Below are positions 8,455 to 17,165 of a DNA stretch of 64,000 nt, one piece after another. This DNA comes from an uncultured Collinsella sp. (GTDB lineage: Bacteria; Actinomycetota; Coriobacteriia; Coriobacteriales; Coriobacteriaceae). The notes below the pieces were generated by a model. That model did not search any database, was not told the DNA's origin, and saw only the letters and a list, made by a program, of their open reading frames with translations. Both the position numbers and the translations under genes were made by a program. The stretch spans positions 69,116-133,115 of the forward strand of contig CAADUO010000063.1 in the NCBI GenBank assembly GCA_900752215.1. The letters run 5' to 3'. Positions within the stretch are counted from its first letter, which is position 1, and every line of letters begins with the position of its first letter.

Positions 8455-8928
8455 ATGATTTACGGTGCATTGGGCGATATCGAGGAGTACCGTGGAATGC
8501 TCAAGGGCCTCGACGTGCTGATCGACTGGCTCGAGGAGAACGATCCGGCGAAGCTCGAGGTCGGCAGCCATCCGATTCTGGGCGACAAGGTCTTTGCGAA
8601 CGTCATGGCTCCCACGACGCGTCCCGAAGCCGAGGCTCACTATGAGACGCATCAGCGCTATCACGACCTGCAGATCGACGTCGAGGGTCGCGAGGCCTTT
8701 AAGGTTGCCACGGGCAGCCTGACGCTGGTTCAGGAGTTTGACGAGAAGGACGACTACGATCTGGTCGATTCCGACGCCTCGATCGCCGGCGATCTTGCTG
8801 ACGACAAGTTTGCGCTGTTTGTTGCCGGCGAGCCTCACATGCCCACGCTCGAGTTCCAGGGCGATGGCGCGCAGCCGGTCAAGAAGATTTGCTTTAAGCT
8901 GCTTGCAGATGCTTACTGGGAGGAGTAG
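8455..8928 (+). CDS. YhcH/YjgK/YiaL family protein (DUF386)
   Basis: 157 aa, the normal length for this cupin-like family, whose members include EbgC and the sialic-acid anomerase NanQ; they bind sugars and are thought to act as anomerases. Visible family features are MIYGALGDIEEY at the start, the HYETHQRYHDLQIDVEG segment with several potential metal-binding histidines (about residues 62-78), and a C-terminal GEPHMP histidine. GAGAGGGG precedes the ATG. Its position downstream of lacX-lacC and a decayed nagA fits a role in amino-sugar or galactose handling; the substrate is not known. Confidence 0.85.
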   Translation: MIYGALGDIEEYRGMLKGLDVLIDWLEENDPAKLEVGSHPILGDKVFANVMAPTTRPEAEAHYETHQRYHDLQIDVEGREAFKVATGSLTLVQEFDEKDDYDLVDSDASIAGDLADDKFALFVAGEPHMPTLEFQGDGAQPVKKICFKLLADAYWEE

Positions 8929-9097
8929 CGCGCTGCTCGGCTGAGCTGTTCGTGTTGCGAGCGTTATCCCTTGGGGGAGCTCGCTTGGGCCCCGCTGAAC
9001 GCGGTTCCTTTGGGGATTGCGGTTGGCGGGGCTTTTGTTGAGTAGGAGAGTTTCCGGCGGCGTTGTGCTTGGATTGGCGGAAGCGCGCCCGAAATCA

Positions 9098-9127
9098 GCA
9101 ACAAAAAAGCCGCCCGAAGGCGGCTAT
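9098..9127 (-). terminator. intrinsic terminator of tRNA-Thr
   Basis: On the minus strand GCCGCCTTCGGGCGGC is followed by TTTTTTG, directly downstream of the tRNA. Confidence 0.8.
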
Positions 9128-9136
9128 CTTGTGCAA

Positions 9137-9212
9137 TGGAGCCAGCGACCGGGCTCGAACCGGTGACCCCCGCTTTACGAGAGCGGTGCTCTACCAACTG
9201 AGCTACGCTGGC
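9137..9212 (-). tRNA. tRNA-Thr (anticodon CGU)
   Basis: 76 nt including an encoded CCA. Reading the minus strand: acceptor GCCAGCG pairs with CGCTGGC; the D arm contains AGTTGGTAGAGC; the anticodon stem CCGCT/AGCGG encloses loop CTCGTAA with anticodon CGT; the T arm has TTCGAGC between ACCGG and CCGGT. The CGU anticodon reads ACG threonine codons. Confidence 0.95.
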
Positions 9213-9369
9213 GGCCATGGGATGGCGCAACTGAGGCGTCAACGGCTGTCTATGATACGGGACATCGCAAATCCGCGCAAGTGTTCTGACGGCTTTTCTC
9301 ACTTTAAATGCACTAATATTGGAGACGCGATGTCTTGCTCTTACGGGTCTCAAACAGAATGGGGCTGCC

Positions 9370-9852
9370 ATGGCTCAACCCAAAATCCTTCTTACACGTA
9401 TCGATGACCGTTTCATTTACGGGCAAGACGTTGCGCTGTGGAACGAAGCCGTAGGTTCCAACCTTGTCCTAATCGTCAACGATGAGATCGCGGCGGACGC
9501 TCGCATATGGGCCCCTATGAGGGTGGCGACACCCGAGGGTGTCTGGACGCGGTTTTTCTCGGTGCAAAGGACCGTCGACATCGTTCATACCGCAACGCCG
9601 CGCCAGTTGATTCTGATCATGGTGGCCTCACCCGCCGATGCGCTCGCGCTGGTTAAGGGTGGCGTGCCGATCAACAAGATCAGCATCGGCCATATGCAGG
9701 CAGGGGAGGGCAAACGTCCCGTTACGCCTGCCGTTGCCGTAGACGATACGGACATCGCCGCCTTCAAAGAGCTGCAAGAGCTCGGCATAGAGCTGGAAAT
9801 CCGCTATCTCCCCAGTTTCGCCCCCGACCCCATCGGCAATCTGTTCAACTGA
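9370..9852 (+). CDS. orphan PTS EIIB, mannose family, lacking the active-site histidine
   Basis: 160 aa, full length for a mannose-family EIIB. The family N-terminus is ILLTRIDDRFIHGQ, where the His is the phosphorylation site; here it reads ILLTRIDDRFIYGQ, with Tyr (TAC) at about residue 18. The rest of the fold is intact (GGVPINKISIGHM; AAFKELQELGIELEIR). It stands alone between tRNA-Thr and a repeat, with no EIIA, EIIC or EIID beside it. A regulatory or decoy role is possible, since it should not carry phosphate on this residue. The start is uncertain: an in-frame TTG at 9319 exists, and GGAG at 9321 serves an ATG at 9330 in another frame (25 codons). Confidence 0.82.
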   Translation: MAQPKILLTRIDDRFIYGQDVALWNEAVGSNLVLIVNDEIAADARIWAPMRVATPEGVWTRFFSVQRTVDIVHTATPRQLILIMVASPADALALVKGGVPINKISIGHMQAGEGKRPVTPAVAVDDTDIAAFKELQELGIELEIRYLPSFAPDPIGNLFN

Positions 9853-10116
9853 TCCCTTGGGGACGGAGGAAAACGGATTATTTTGCCCTTGCGAGGGACG
9901 CGCGCGATGCCGCCTGTCAAAAACTATGCCCATTTACTACGTTTGATCGGCTATCGCCGAGCATGTCGAATTTGAGAAAAACAAAACCGCAGGTAAACGG
10001 CTTGCGAATTTAACAAAAACCGGTGCATAGTCGAGCATCCCGGGCTAAACGTAGTAAATGGGCATAGTTTTGATACGTCACTCATACAGTCACAGCGAAA
10101 ATGAGCCCAAAAGATG
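9853..10116. repeat. intergenic repeats: 25-bp inverted repeat with shared core
   Basis: AAAACTATGCCCATTTACT and six more bases (9920-9944) recur exactly inverted at 10047-10071, enclosing about 100 bp. The interior (GCCGAGCATGTCG, then AAAACCGCAGGT) resembles the interior of the repeats at 47862 and 52662. Just upstream, TGATCCCTTGGGGACGGAGG (9851-9870) recurs inverted at 33703-33735. No coding sequence is seen here. Confidence 0.8.
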
Positions 10117-10152
10117 AAAAAACGCCCGTCGGCGGTGGTGCCGGCGGGCGAT
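10117..10152 (-). terminator. intrinsic terminator of galM
   Basis: On the minus strand CGCCCGCCGG pairs with CCGCCGACGGGCG and is followed by TTTTTTC. Confidence 0.8.
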
Positions 10153-10178
10153 GCTGTGTGATATGTCGCGTTGTGGGC

Positions 10179-11231
10179 TTAGTGCCTCATAAAGTGGTAC
10201 TCGATCACATTGCTGTAGGGGTGACCCGGGCCCACAATGCCCTGCGGGAACAGCGGCTGGTGCGGCGTGTCGGGGTACATCTCGGCCTCGAGGGCAAAGC
10301 CGGCGCCCCAGCCATAGTTAGCATCGTCCTTGGCGTGCTCGTCGCCCAGCCAGTTGCCGGTGTAGAGCTGCACGCCCGGGGCGGTGGTGTAGTAGTCCAG
10401 CTCACGGCCGGTCCACATCTCCTCAACATGCAGGGCGCGACGCAGGTTGCGCCCGTACTGATAGCCATCGATGCACAGGCAGTGATCGTAGCCACGGGCT
10501 TGCTTAATCTGCGGGTCGTCGGCCTCCATGCCGGGTGCGACGGGGCGCAGCTCGCGGAAGTCAAACGGTGTTCCCTCGACCGGAGCAATCTCGCCGGTGG
10601 GGATGTTCTGCTCGTTAATGGGCAGGTAGTGAGCAGCGTTAGCAACAAAGAAGTGCTCGCAGTCCATGCCGGCGTTATGACCGGCAAGGTTAAAGTATGT
10701 GTGGTTGGTCATGGACACGTAGGTGGCGCGGTCGCTCTCGCAGCCATACTCGATGCGAAAGACGCCGGTGCGCGTAACGGTAAACACGGCCGTAAACGTG
10801 CGGTTGCCGGGCAGGCCCAGCTCGCCATCCTTGAGCGAGGTGGTCATGCGCACGGCATTGTGGACCTCGTCGAGTTCAACGTCCCACACGCGCTTGTGCA
10901 GGCCGTGCTCAAGATCGCTGTGCAGGTTGTTGGCGCCCTCGTTGGCCGGCATATGCCAGTCCGTGCCGTCGATGGTGATCGTGGCGCTCGCGGTGCGGTT
11001 TGCCACGGGTCCGATGGTCGCGCCAAAGCAGGCGGGGTTGTCAAAGTAATCCTCGAGCTTATCGAAGCCCAGTACCACATCGCGCACGTTGCCGGGAATG
11101 TCGGGCACATCGATACCAAGCACGGTGGCGCCATAGTCCATAATGCGAACGCAGATCTCGGGCCCGTTGAGGGTGTAACGATGAACGGGGGTACCGCACG
11201 GCGCGGTGCCGAAAAGCTCGGAAGTGATCAT
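10179..11231 (-). CDS. galM: aldose 1-epimerase (galactose mutarotase)
   Basis: 350 aa, typical GalM length. It converts beta- to alpha-galactose for galactokinase. Visible motifs include NRTASATITIDG near residues 80-90, NGA/NLHSDLEHG with the first catalytic-type His (about 96-106), and MTNHTYFNLAGH with the second (about 170-181); the conserved GFALEAEMYPDTPHQPLFP segment near the end carries the catalytic-type Glu. ATG at 11229-11231 is chosen because AGGAA lies just upstream and the protein then begins MITSELFGT. It is transcribed away from the DeoR regulator at 11438. Confidence 0.93.
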   Translation of the reverse strand: MITSELFGTAPCGTPVHRYTLNGPEICVRIMDYGATVLGIDVPDIPGNVRDVVLGFDKLEDYFDNPACFGATIGPVANRTASATITIDGTDWHMPANEGANNLHSDLEHGLHKRVWDVELDEVHNAVRMTTSLKDGELGLPGNRTFTAVFTVTRTGVFRIEYGCESDRATYVSMTNHTYFNLAGHNAGMDCEHFFVANAAHYLPINEQNIPTGEIAPVEGTPFDFRELRPVAPGMEADDPQIKQARGYDHCLCIDGYQYGRNLRRALHVEEMWTGRELDYYTTAPGVQLYTGNWLGDEHAKDDANYGWGAGFALEAEMYPDTPHQPLFPQGIVGPGHPYSNVIEYHFMRH

Positions 11232-11378
11232 TTGGTTCCTAACATCGAGGTATTTCGGACAAACTGTAGCGCGAACAGGCGAGATTATCACTACACCCCA
11301 CTAAAGCAGGGGGTATTTTTCTCAAAAAAGTGATGATTGGAGCTGTGCGGGCATTCATTTTTGACGCGCACGAGTCTG

Positions 11379-11406
11379 ATACAATTTGTTCGTTACTGTT
11401 TGAATG
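11379..11406 (+). promoter_or_regulatory. promoter of the DeoR (LacR-like) gene with shared TGTTYGAATG box
   Basis: TGATACAAT gives an extended -10 (TACAAT, 11379-11384). TGTTTGAATG (11397-11406), inside GTTACTGTTTGAATG, recurs as GTTACTGTTCGAATG before lacA (30492-30506) and as TGTTTGAATG before the EIIA gene (28573-28582). This suggests autoregulation and a common regulon. Confidence 0.6.
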
Positions 11407-11437
11407 ATATGCGCGCAAAGAACGGCGAGGATTCATC

Positions 11438-12202
11438 GTGATTAAGGCAGAGCGACAGGATAAGGTTCGGCAGCTGCTCGAGGAACAGGGAACGGTTTCG
11501 GTCAAGGAGATTTCGGACGCGCTGGGCGTCTCGGACATGACGATCCGCCGCGACCTTGAGGAACTTGCGAGCCTGGGCGAGATCGAGCGCGTGCACGGCG
11601 GCGCCCGTAGCGCGCAGGGCCGTCCCCACGCTATGTTGCGCCATGAGTATTCGCACAGCGAAAAGCGCACTAAGCATGCCGAGGAAAAGCTGCAGATTGC
11701 GCGCCGCGCCGTGGAGCTTATCGAGGAAGGCTCGACCATCTTTTTGGGGACGGGCACCACGGTTGAGCAGATGGCCTCGATGCTGCCGGCGTTTCGTCTG
11801 CGCATTGTGACCAATTCGCTTTCGGTGTTTAACCTGCTCGAGGCGCGTGAGGGCTGCGACCTGTGCCTGGTAGGCGGCATGTACCGTCGCCGCACCGCCG
11901 CTTTTGTGGGACCAACGGCCGAGGATACCCTTCGTGCGCTGGGCATCGACGCGGCGTTTATCGGTGCCAACGGCATCTTGGACGGTGACGTGTCTACGTC
12001 CAATATGGATGAGGGTCGTATCCAGCAGCTCGCTTTTAGCAAGGCCGACTCGCGCTATCTGATCGCCGATTCCAGCAAGATCGGCAAGCGCGACTTCTAC
12101 ACCTTCTGCCGCCTGGACAGTTTGGACGCCGTGGTGTGCGAGCCGAGTATCGCCGCCGAGGATCGCGCCGCCATCGAGGAACATACGCGGGTCATCTGCT
12201 AG
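11438..12202 (+). CDS. DeoR-family regulator, probable lactose/tagatose repressor
   Basis: 254 aa. N-terminal DeoR helix-turn-helix (VSVKEISDALGVSDMTIRRDL, residues about 19-39) and the HGGAR hinge are followed by a phosphosugar-sensing domain (FLGTGTTVEQMA, NSLSVFNLL, and the D-E-K type segment NMDEGRIQQLAF). The start is GTG at 11438, seven bases after GGCGAGG. DeoR proteins of this type (LacR, GatR, AgaR) respond to tagatose or galactosamine phosphates. A box in its own promoter recurs before lacAB and the lactose EIIA gene, so it is probably the LacR of this region. Confidence 0.88.
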   Translation: MIKAERQDKVRQLLEEQGTVSVKEISDALGVSDMTIRRDLEELASLGEIERVHGGARSAQGRPHAMLRHEYSHSEKRTKHAEEKLQIARRAVELIEEGSTIFLGTGTTVEQMASMLPAFRLRIVTNSLSVFNLLEAREGCDLCLVGGMYRRRTAAFVGPTAEDTLRALGIDAAFIGANGILDGDVSTSNMDEGRIQQLAFSKADSRYLIADSSKIGKRDFYTFCRLDSLDAVVCEPSIAAEDRAAIEEHTRVIC

Positions 12203-12309
12203 CTAATGCTGCAGACGATACTTCTGCCCCTGCCGGCGCAGGGGTTATCGCTTCACAATGACGCGTAAATAACTTTGGGCAACAAGGATGAGGCTATTCT
12301 GGGATATGA

Positions 12310-13542
12310 CTAGACTCCGTATTTCGTCTTTATGTCCCTTGAGAATGAATCGTAGTCTTCATAGAGCCCCTCTCTGCTTTCGTCCTCGGCGTGGTTTACA
12401 CGTTCAAGGAGCTTATCCTTTGGAGCCTCTTTTGTTATTGCGGCCTCGCTATCGGGTGTTGTGGATTGCAAGAATAGTTCTAGAGCATGGACGTCTTTGA
12501 GTATGTAGCCCGTCGAACGACCCGCTCCTGTTTTTTCGATTGCGCTGCAACTAACAAGCTGACCGAGGGTTCGTTTAACGGTAACCTCGCTGATATCGGG
12601 GCAGTTGGATCGGATGTCGGATTTCTTAATGACACCGGGTTTCTGTTGAAATAGAACGGCGATGCGCGCTTGCTTCGACATGGGACGAGTGCTTGATTCA
12701 ATTAAGGTACGCTGCTCGAGCTGTCGGTAGGCGGCCAGGGTTGTTCCGAGCATGAAACGGATAAAGGGTGCTTCGGTGTTTTGATTTTCATTCCATCCAG
12801 CGGAGCTTGCAGCGAGGGCGTTGTAGTAGAGCGCCTTGTTGTCTTCAATAAGTCGTTCGATGCTGATGTAACGCGCAACGTCGTATCCAGTCTTTTCGAG
12901 TAGCAGCGTTGTAAGGAGCCGGCTCATCCTGCCATTGCCATCGTTGAAGGGATGAATGCTGACAAAATCGAAGATGAAGCGGAATGATATAAGGAGGGGG
13001 TCGCAAACTTGACGAGATAAGGCGTCGTTGAGGGACCGACAGGCTTCTTCGATAAGTCCGGGGGTTGCTAGGGCCGAAGGCGGCCTAAAGCGCACAAATC
13101 GATTGCCTTGATCGTCGATGGAGATGATTTCGTTATCGCTATCTTTCCAATGGCCCCCATACGAGATTGCTGTGTGTACCATGAGGTCACGATGCAACTG
13201 CAGAATGACCGATGGCGTTACGGGAATGGAATCGTGTTGCTCGTGAATAAGCGACAGCACATCTCGGTATCCAGCGATTTCTTCCTCTGCGCGGGAGCTT
13301 GGCTTGGCGGAATACGCCATGATCGCTTTGAGTCTTTTTTGGGTGGTAACAATTCCTTCAAGTCCGTTGGAGGATTGGGTGCTTTGGATCTTAGCTTCCT
13401 CCATAAGGGACGATAGAAGTTCGGGTTTGACTTGACTCAGAGCAAGCTGTCGGCCTTTATGCTCGCGTATCGAGAGGAGGAGGTTGGTGATTGGAGTTGC
13501 TTCGAGATCCGCTGGGACTGTGGTGTAATCGAACTGGCGCAT
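12310..13542 (-). CDS. Fic-domain protein (adenylyltransferase family) with own inhibitory helix
   Basis: 410 aa. The Fic core HPFNDGNGRMSR (catalytic His197) is canonical, so AMP transfer to a target hydroxyl is the expected chemistry. An inhibitory motif S-x3-E-G lies ahead of the core (SNGLEG, Glu62), making it class II (self-inhibited in cis). Residues about 280-350 look like a winged helix (ISEVTVKRTLGQLVSCSAIE), suggesting DNA binding. Its promoter holds a 24-of-25 bp inverted repeat, fitting autoregulation. Lower GC than its neighbours suggests acquisition. The target is unknown. Confidence 0.9.
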   Translation of the reverse strand: MRQFDYTTVPADLEATPITNLLLSIREHKGRQLALSQVKPELLSSLMEEAKIQSTQSSNGLEGIVTTQKRLKAIMAYSAKPSSRAEEEIAGYRDVLSLIHEQHDSIPVTPSVILQLHRDLMVHTAISYGGHWKDSDNEIISIDDQGNRFVRFRPPSALATPGLIEEACRSLNDALSRQVCDPLLISFRFIFDFVSIHPFNDGNGRMSRLLTTLLLEKTGYDVARYISIERLIEDNKALYYNALAASSAGWNENQNTEAPFIRFMLGTTLAAYRQLEQRTLIESSTRPMSKQARIAVLFQQKPGVIKKSDIRSNCPDISEVTVKRTLGQLVSCSAIEKTGAGRSTGYILKDVHALELFLQSTTPDSEAAITKEAPKDKLLERVNHAEDESREGLYEDYDSFSRDIKTKYGV

Positions 13543-13550
13543 GCGGCTCC

Positions 13551-13626
13551 TTTCGGTATCACGAACACACTTTCGATATCATAATATCATTAAATGATAC
13601 CGAAAGTATGTTCGTGATACCGAAAA
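13551..13626 (-). promoter_or_regulatory. large inverted repeat in the fic promoter
   Basis: TTTCGGTATCACGAACA plus eight bases (13551-13575) recurs inverted at 13602-13626 with one mismatch. The AT-rich centre holds smaller GATATC/GATACC dyads. It ends nine bases before the fic start codon and probably covers the promoter, so it is a likely autoregulatory operator. Confidence 0.75.
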
Positions 13627-13679
13627 CTAGAAACCATGCTTCATAACTGCTTGGAAAGTTTGGATTTGACTATCTTATT

Positions 13680-13736
13680 GTCTTGATCTGTAACAGGTAG
13701 ACGGTTAAAAGTGGGCTACGTGTTACAGATTGAGAT
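13680..13736. repeat. 57-nt palindrome, copy 1
   Basis: GTCTTGATCTGTAACA, 25 nt, then TGTTACAGATTGAGAT. Member of the family described under findings. Interior type A (GGTAGACGG to GGGCTACG). Confidence 0.85.
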
Positions 13737-13759
13737 ATTTCTGCTCGGGCGCTCTGTTT

Positions 13760-13816
13760 GTCTTGATCTGTAACAGCTAGGGCCGAAATACTTGGCTAGA
13801 TGTTACAGATCGAGAC
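13760..13816. repeat. 57-nt palindrome, copy 2
   Basis: GTCTTGATCTGTAACA to TGTTACAGATCGAGAC, starting 80 nt after copy 1. Interior type B (GCTAGGGCCGA to TTGGCTAGA). Confidence 0.85.
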
Positions 13817-13840
13817 AAACGGCCCGCACGGGCTCACCAA

Positions 13841-13888
13841 AAACAAAAAAGGCCGCATACGAACCCGTGGAGGGATTCGTATGCGGCC
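13841..13888 (-). terminator. intrinsic terminator after the first lacG-type gene
   Basis: On the minus strand GGCCGCATACGAAT and its partner pair, followed by CTTTTTTGTTTTT. Confidence 0.85.
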
Positions 13889-13910
13889 GACAGGGGGTAT
13901 GCGGCAAAAG

Positions 13911-15332
13911 TTAGGCCATGAGCAGGCCGGTCTCCGCGACGTTCTTGTACCAGTACGCGCTCGCCTTGGGATAGCGCTTCTGGGTCTCAAAGTCGATGTA
14001 GAACAGGCCATAGCGCTTGTTATAGCCGTTGGTCCAGGAGAACTGGTCCTGCAGCGACCACACAAAGTAGCCGTCGACGTTCACGCCGCCGTCGATTGCC
14101 TTGAGGATCCACGCGAGATGCTGACGCATATAGTCGATACGAGGGGCGTCATCGATAAAGCCGTCCTCGAAGTCGTCCTTATAGCCCATGCCGTTCTCGG
14201 TGATGTAGATCTTCTTGTAGTTGGGGTAATCGTTCTTAATGCGCAGCAGCAGATCGTACAGGCCCTCGGGATAGATGATCCAGTCCCAATCGGTGGTGGG
14301 TACGCCTTCACGCACGCATGACTCGCCCACGCCCTTGAGGAACCAGCGCGAGGAGCCCTTGTCGCCGGTGCCATTGTGGTTGATGTCGTTTTCGCCCTCG
14401 GCGGCACGCAGGAACTGGCACTTGTAGGTGTTGACGCCCAGGCAATCGTTGTAGGGGAGCGCGGCGGTCAGCGCGGCGATGTCCTCGTCGCGGACGTCGA
14501 GCTCGCCGCCGGCGATATGGGCCAGCTTGGTCGCAGCCTCCATGGTGTCGGCTGCATAGTGGCCGCGGAAAGTGGCGTCGAGCACCCAGCGGTTGTTGAT
14601 GACGTCGGCCATGCGGGCGGCCTCGCAGTCGGCAGCGCTGTTGGGATCAAGGGGATACTTGGGCTCCAGGTTCTGGACAATGCCGATCTCGCCCTCAAAG
14701 CCGCCCTCGTGGAAGGCGACGACGGCCTTGGCGTGGGCCACCATCATGTTGTGCATGAGCTGGAAGGCCTTGTCCAGGCGGTACTTCTCGCCGTGCGGCC
14801 AGTTGCCGACGATAAAGCTGCCCTCGGCGGTTGCGGGAATCTCGTTAAACGTGAACCAGTGCTTGACCTCGGTGAACTCGGCAAAGCAGAACTTGGCGTA
14901 CTCGACAAAGGCGTCGATCGTCGTGCGCGTCAGGAAACCCTCGCCGCCGTTCTGGTAAAAGGCCTCGGGCGTATCGAAGTGATCGAGCGTGACATAGGGG
15001 ATAACGCCGGCTTTATTGCAGGTGGCAAAAAGCTCGTGATAGAAGGCGACACCCTCGGGGTTGATCTCGCCGGTGCCACTGGGGAAGATGCGGCTCCAAG
15101 CGATGGAGACGCGGATACCGTTGATGCCGAAGCGCTGGCACAGGTCGATATCGACCGGGTACTTGTTGTAGAAATCGCTTGCGGGATCGGGGGAGAAGCG
15201 ACCCTGGGCTGCCAGGAAATCGTCCCAGGGCACTTTGCCCTTGCCGTGCGTACGGGTCTCGCCCTCAACCTGGTAAGCAGCGGTGGCGCCGCCAAACACA
15301 AAGCCGTCGGGGAACTGCATGGGGTTGGTCAT
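13911..15332 (-). CDS. lacG: 6-phospho-beta-galactosidase, GH1 (locus 1)
   Basis: 473 aa, like LacG (about 470). It cleaves phosphorylated beta-galactosides delivered by the PTS. Acid/base Glu164 (WFTFNEIP) and nucleophile Glu379 (YITENGMGY) are present. FSWTNGYNKRYG (431-442) keeps the Ser, Lys and Tyr that bind the 6-phosphate in LacG, and the Trp that is typical of 6-phospho-beta-galactosidases rather than glucosidases. It follows its EIICB gene by 75 bp, with a hairpin between (15367-15393). The natural disaccharide may be lactose or another beta-galactoside. Confidence 0.87.
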   Translation of the reverse strand: MTNPMQFPDGFVFGGATAAYQVEGETRTHGKGKVPWDDFLAAQGRFSPDPASDFYNKYPVDIDLCQRFGINGIRVSIAWSRIFPSGTGEINPEGVAFYHELFATCNKAGVIPYVTLDHFDTPEAFYQNGGEGFLTRTTIDAFVEYAKFCFAEFTEVKHWFTFNEIPATAEGSFIVGNWPHGEKYRLDKAFQLMHNMMVAHAKAVVAFHEGGFEGEIGIVQNLEPKYPLDPNSAADCEAARMADVINNRWVLDATFRGHYAADTMEAATKLAHIAGGELDVRDEDIAALTAALPYNDCLGVNTYKCQFLRAAEGENDINHNGTGDKGSSRWFLKGVGESCVREGVPTTDWDWIIYPEGLYDLLLRIKNDYPNYKKIYITENGMGYKDDFEDGFIDDAPRIDYMRQHLAWILKAIDGGVNVDGYFVWSLQDQFSWTNGYNKRYGLFYIDFETQKRYPKASAYWYKNVAETGLLMA

Positions 15333-15366
15333 GAGTTATCCTTTCTGTGGGATTCGAATAGGGAGA

Positions 15367-15393
15367 GGTGCCCGAACTGGGGATCCGGGCACC
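15367..15393 (-). promoter_or_regulatory. intercistronic hairpin, EIICB-lacG locus 1
   Basis: GGTGCCCG and CGGGCACC pair around an 11-nt loop between the two genes. There is no T run, so RNA processing or partial attenuation is more likely than termination. Confidence 0.55.
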
Positions 15394-15407
15394 AACAGAG
15401 GGAGGAA

Positions 15408-17165
15408 CTAGTCGAGGTTCTCGCGGAGCCACTTGATGGCGCCAGCGGGGTCGCGAGTAAGGTCGATATATTCCTTACCGCGGGGAGCGAGCAGCTTAAT
15501 GCCCAGACGATCGGTGTCGGCCTTCATGTCGTTGTAGTAGCTACGAACCTGCGGGGCGAGCACGATGACGTCGTACTGATCCATGATGGCGGTGTGCTGA
15601 CCATAGGCGCCTGCGGAGGAAGCGATGTTCTCTCCGGTCTGTGCGGCACCTTCCTTGATGGCGTTGGCGAGCATGGCAGAGGTGCCGGCGCCGGCGCACA
15701 GGACGAGGACCTTCAGGCCATCGACATCCTTCTTAGCGGATGCGTCGGAGGCGGGCTCGGGCTGATCGGCGACAGGCTTGCTGTCGGCGGCAGCGGCGGT
15801 CTGCTCGAAAGCGGGCGCAGAGGTGCTGGCGGCGATGGTGGCAGCACCATCGGACTCGAGACCCAGCTCGGCGGCGCGCTCGGCCTCCTGGTCGCAGAGC
15901 AGCTTATCGTATGCCTTCAAGAACGGCAGGGAGATGATGGCGTCCAGCAAGATGATGATCGCGACAAATACCAGGGCGATAAGCTGGAAGTTCGTGGTGA
16001 TGAAGATGCCGATGGGGGCAGGGGTAGCCCAAGGCACCACGAAGGAGAAGCCGTTCATGCCCACGTTGTCGATAAAGAACTTGGCAACACTCACGTTGAC
16101 GCAGCCGGCGGCAACAAAGGGGATGAGCATGTAGGGGTTAAGGATCATCGGCGCGCCAAAGAGCAGCGGTTCGTTGACGGCGAAGGCAACAGGAACAATC
16201 GAGGCCTTGCCGACGGCTTTGAGCTGTTTGGACTTCATAAAGAGAATCAGCAGAAGCGGCACGATGAACGTGGCGCCGGTGCCGCCGAACTCACCCACGA
16301 GCGACATGTTAAAGGTGAGGGAATGGGCGGGGTGACCACCGGCCAGCAGAACCTGCAGGTTCTCAGCCTGGTTGGCAAGACGGATGGGGTCGATGCCCGG
16401 CTGGACGATCGAGGGGCCGTGGACGCCGATGAACCAGAAGAACGCGGTGGCCGCCTGGATAAGGATAAGGCCAGGATAGGTTTCTGCAGCGGTAAAGAGC
16501 GGGGAGAGCAGTTTGATAAGCAGCTCGGAGAACGGAACGCCCATGAGGTTACGCACGACGACATCGATGATGCCGCAGATGATGACGGCGCCGCCAAAGG
16601 GGATAATGTCGCGGAAGTTCTGAGCGATGGCGCCCGGGACCTCCTTGGGCAGCTTAATGGTCAGATCGCGCGAGACACAGAACTTATAGACCCAAACGGT
16701 AATGAACGCGGCGATATAGGCCGAGAACAGACCGCGCGTGCCCATGCTGGTGCAATCGAAGACCGAAAGTTCGGAGCCGTTGAACTTGGTGGTGAACTGC
16801 GTAACAGCGAGCAAAAGCATGCTGCACTGGGCGGCCACCATGGTGGAACCGTCGTTGAGCACTTTGCCGGCGGGCATACGACGGTTCATGGATGCCGTGA
16901 AGTTCTTGGCAGTGGTGCCGGCAACCATGATGCCCATGACGCCCATGGTGAAGTTGTAGAGCTTGTTGCACCAGTCGATGAGCGGCTGGGGCAGCGTGAT
17001 GCCGACTACGCCGGGAAGGGTGGCAATGAGCAGAAAGATCGAAGAGGTGAGGACAATGGGCATGCACCCAAGGAATCCGTCCTTGATGGCCTGGAGGTAG
17101 ATGTTCCTCGAGATCTTCTCAAAGAACGGTTGATGCTTTTCGAGCATCTTTACGATGGCGTCCAT
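15408..17165 (-). CDS. lacE: PTS EIICB, lactose/cellobiose family (locus 1)
   Basis: 585 aa fusion like LacE. Residues 1-440 are the EIIC channel (GFLGCMPIVLTSSIFLL; HGPSIVQPGIDP; FAVNEPLLFGAPMILNPYML). An Ala-rich linker (about 445-490) joins the EIIB domain (about 492-585), whose phospho-cysteine is in KVLVLCAGAGTSAM. It takes phosphate from a LacF-type EIIA and passes it to the sugar during uptake. No EIIA lies in this locus; the only one in view is at 28665. It is divergent from a LacI gene across 276 bp that contain two direct operator-like repeats. Confidence 0.92.
   Translation of the reverse strand: MDAIVKMLEKHQPFFEKISRNIYLQAIKDGFLGCMPIVLTSSIFLLIATLPGVVGITLPQPLIDWCNKLYNFTMGVMGIMVAGTTAKNFTASMNRRMPAGKVLNDGSTMVAAQCSMLLLAVTQFTTKFNGSELSVFDCTSMGTRGLFSAYIAAFITVWVYKFCVSRDLTIKLPKEVPGAIAQNFRDIIPFGGAVIICGIIDVVVRNLMGVPFSELLIKLLSPLFTAAETYPGLILIQAATAFFWFIGVHGPSIVQPGIDPIRLANQAENLQVLLAGGHPAHSLTFNMSLVGEFGGTGATFIVPLLLILFMKSKQLKAVGKASIVPVAFAVNEPLLFGAPMILNPYMLIPFVAAGCVNVSVAKFFIDNVGMNGFSFVVPWATPAPIGIFITTNFQLIALVFVAIIILLDAIISLPFLKAYDKLLCDQEAERAAELGLESDGAATIAASTSAPAFEQTAAAADSKPVADQPEPASDASAKKDVDGLKVLVLCAGAGTSAMLANAIKEGAAQTGENIASSAGAYGQHTAIMDQYDVIVLAPQVRSYYNDMKADTDRLGIKLLAPRGKEYIDLTRDPAGAIKWLRENLD

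Noticed and set aside
9330..9407. 25-codon leader peptide before the orphan EIIB
   Set aside because: It has a GGAG site but overlaps the EIIB start out of frame, and there is no attenuator-like structure. It is noted only as a source of start-site doubt.
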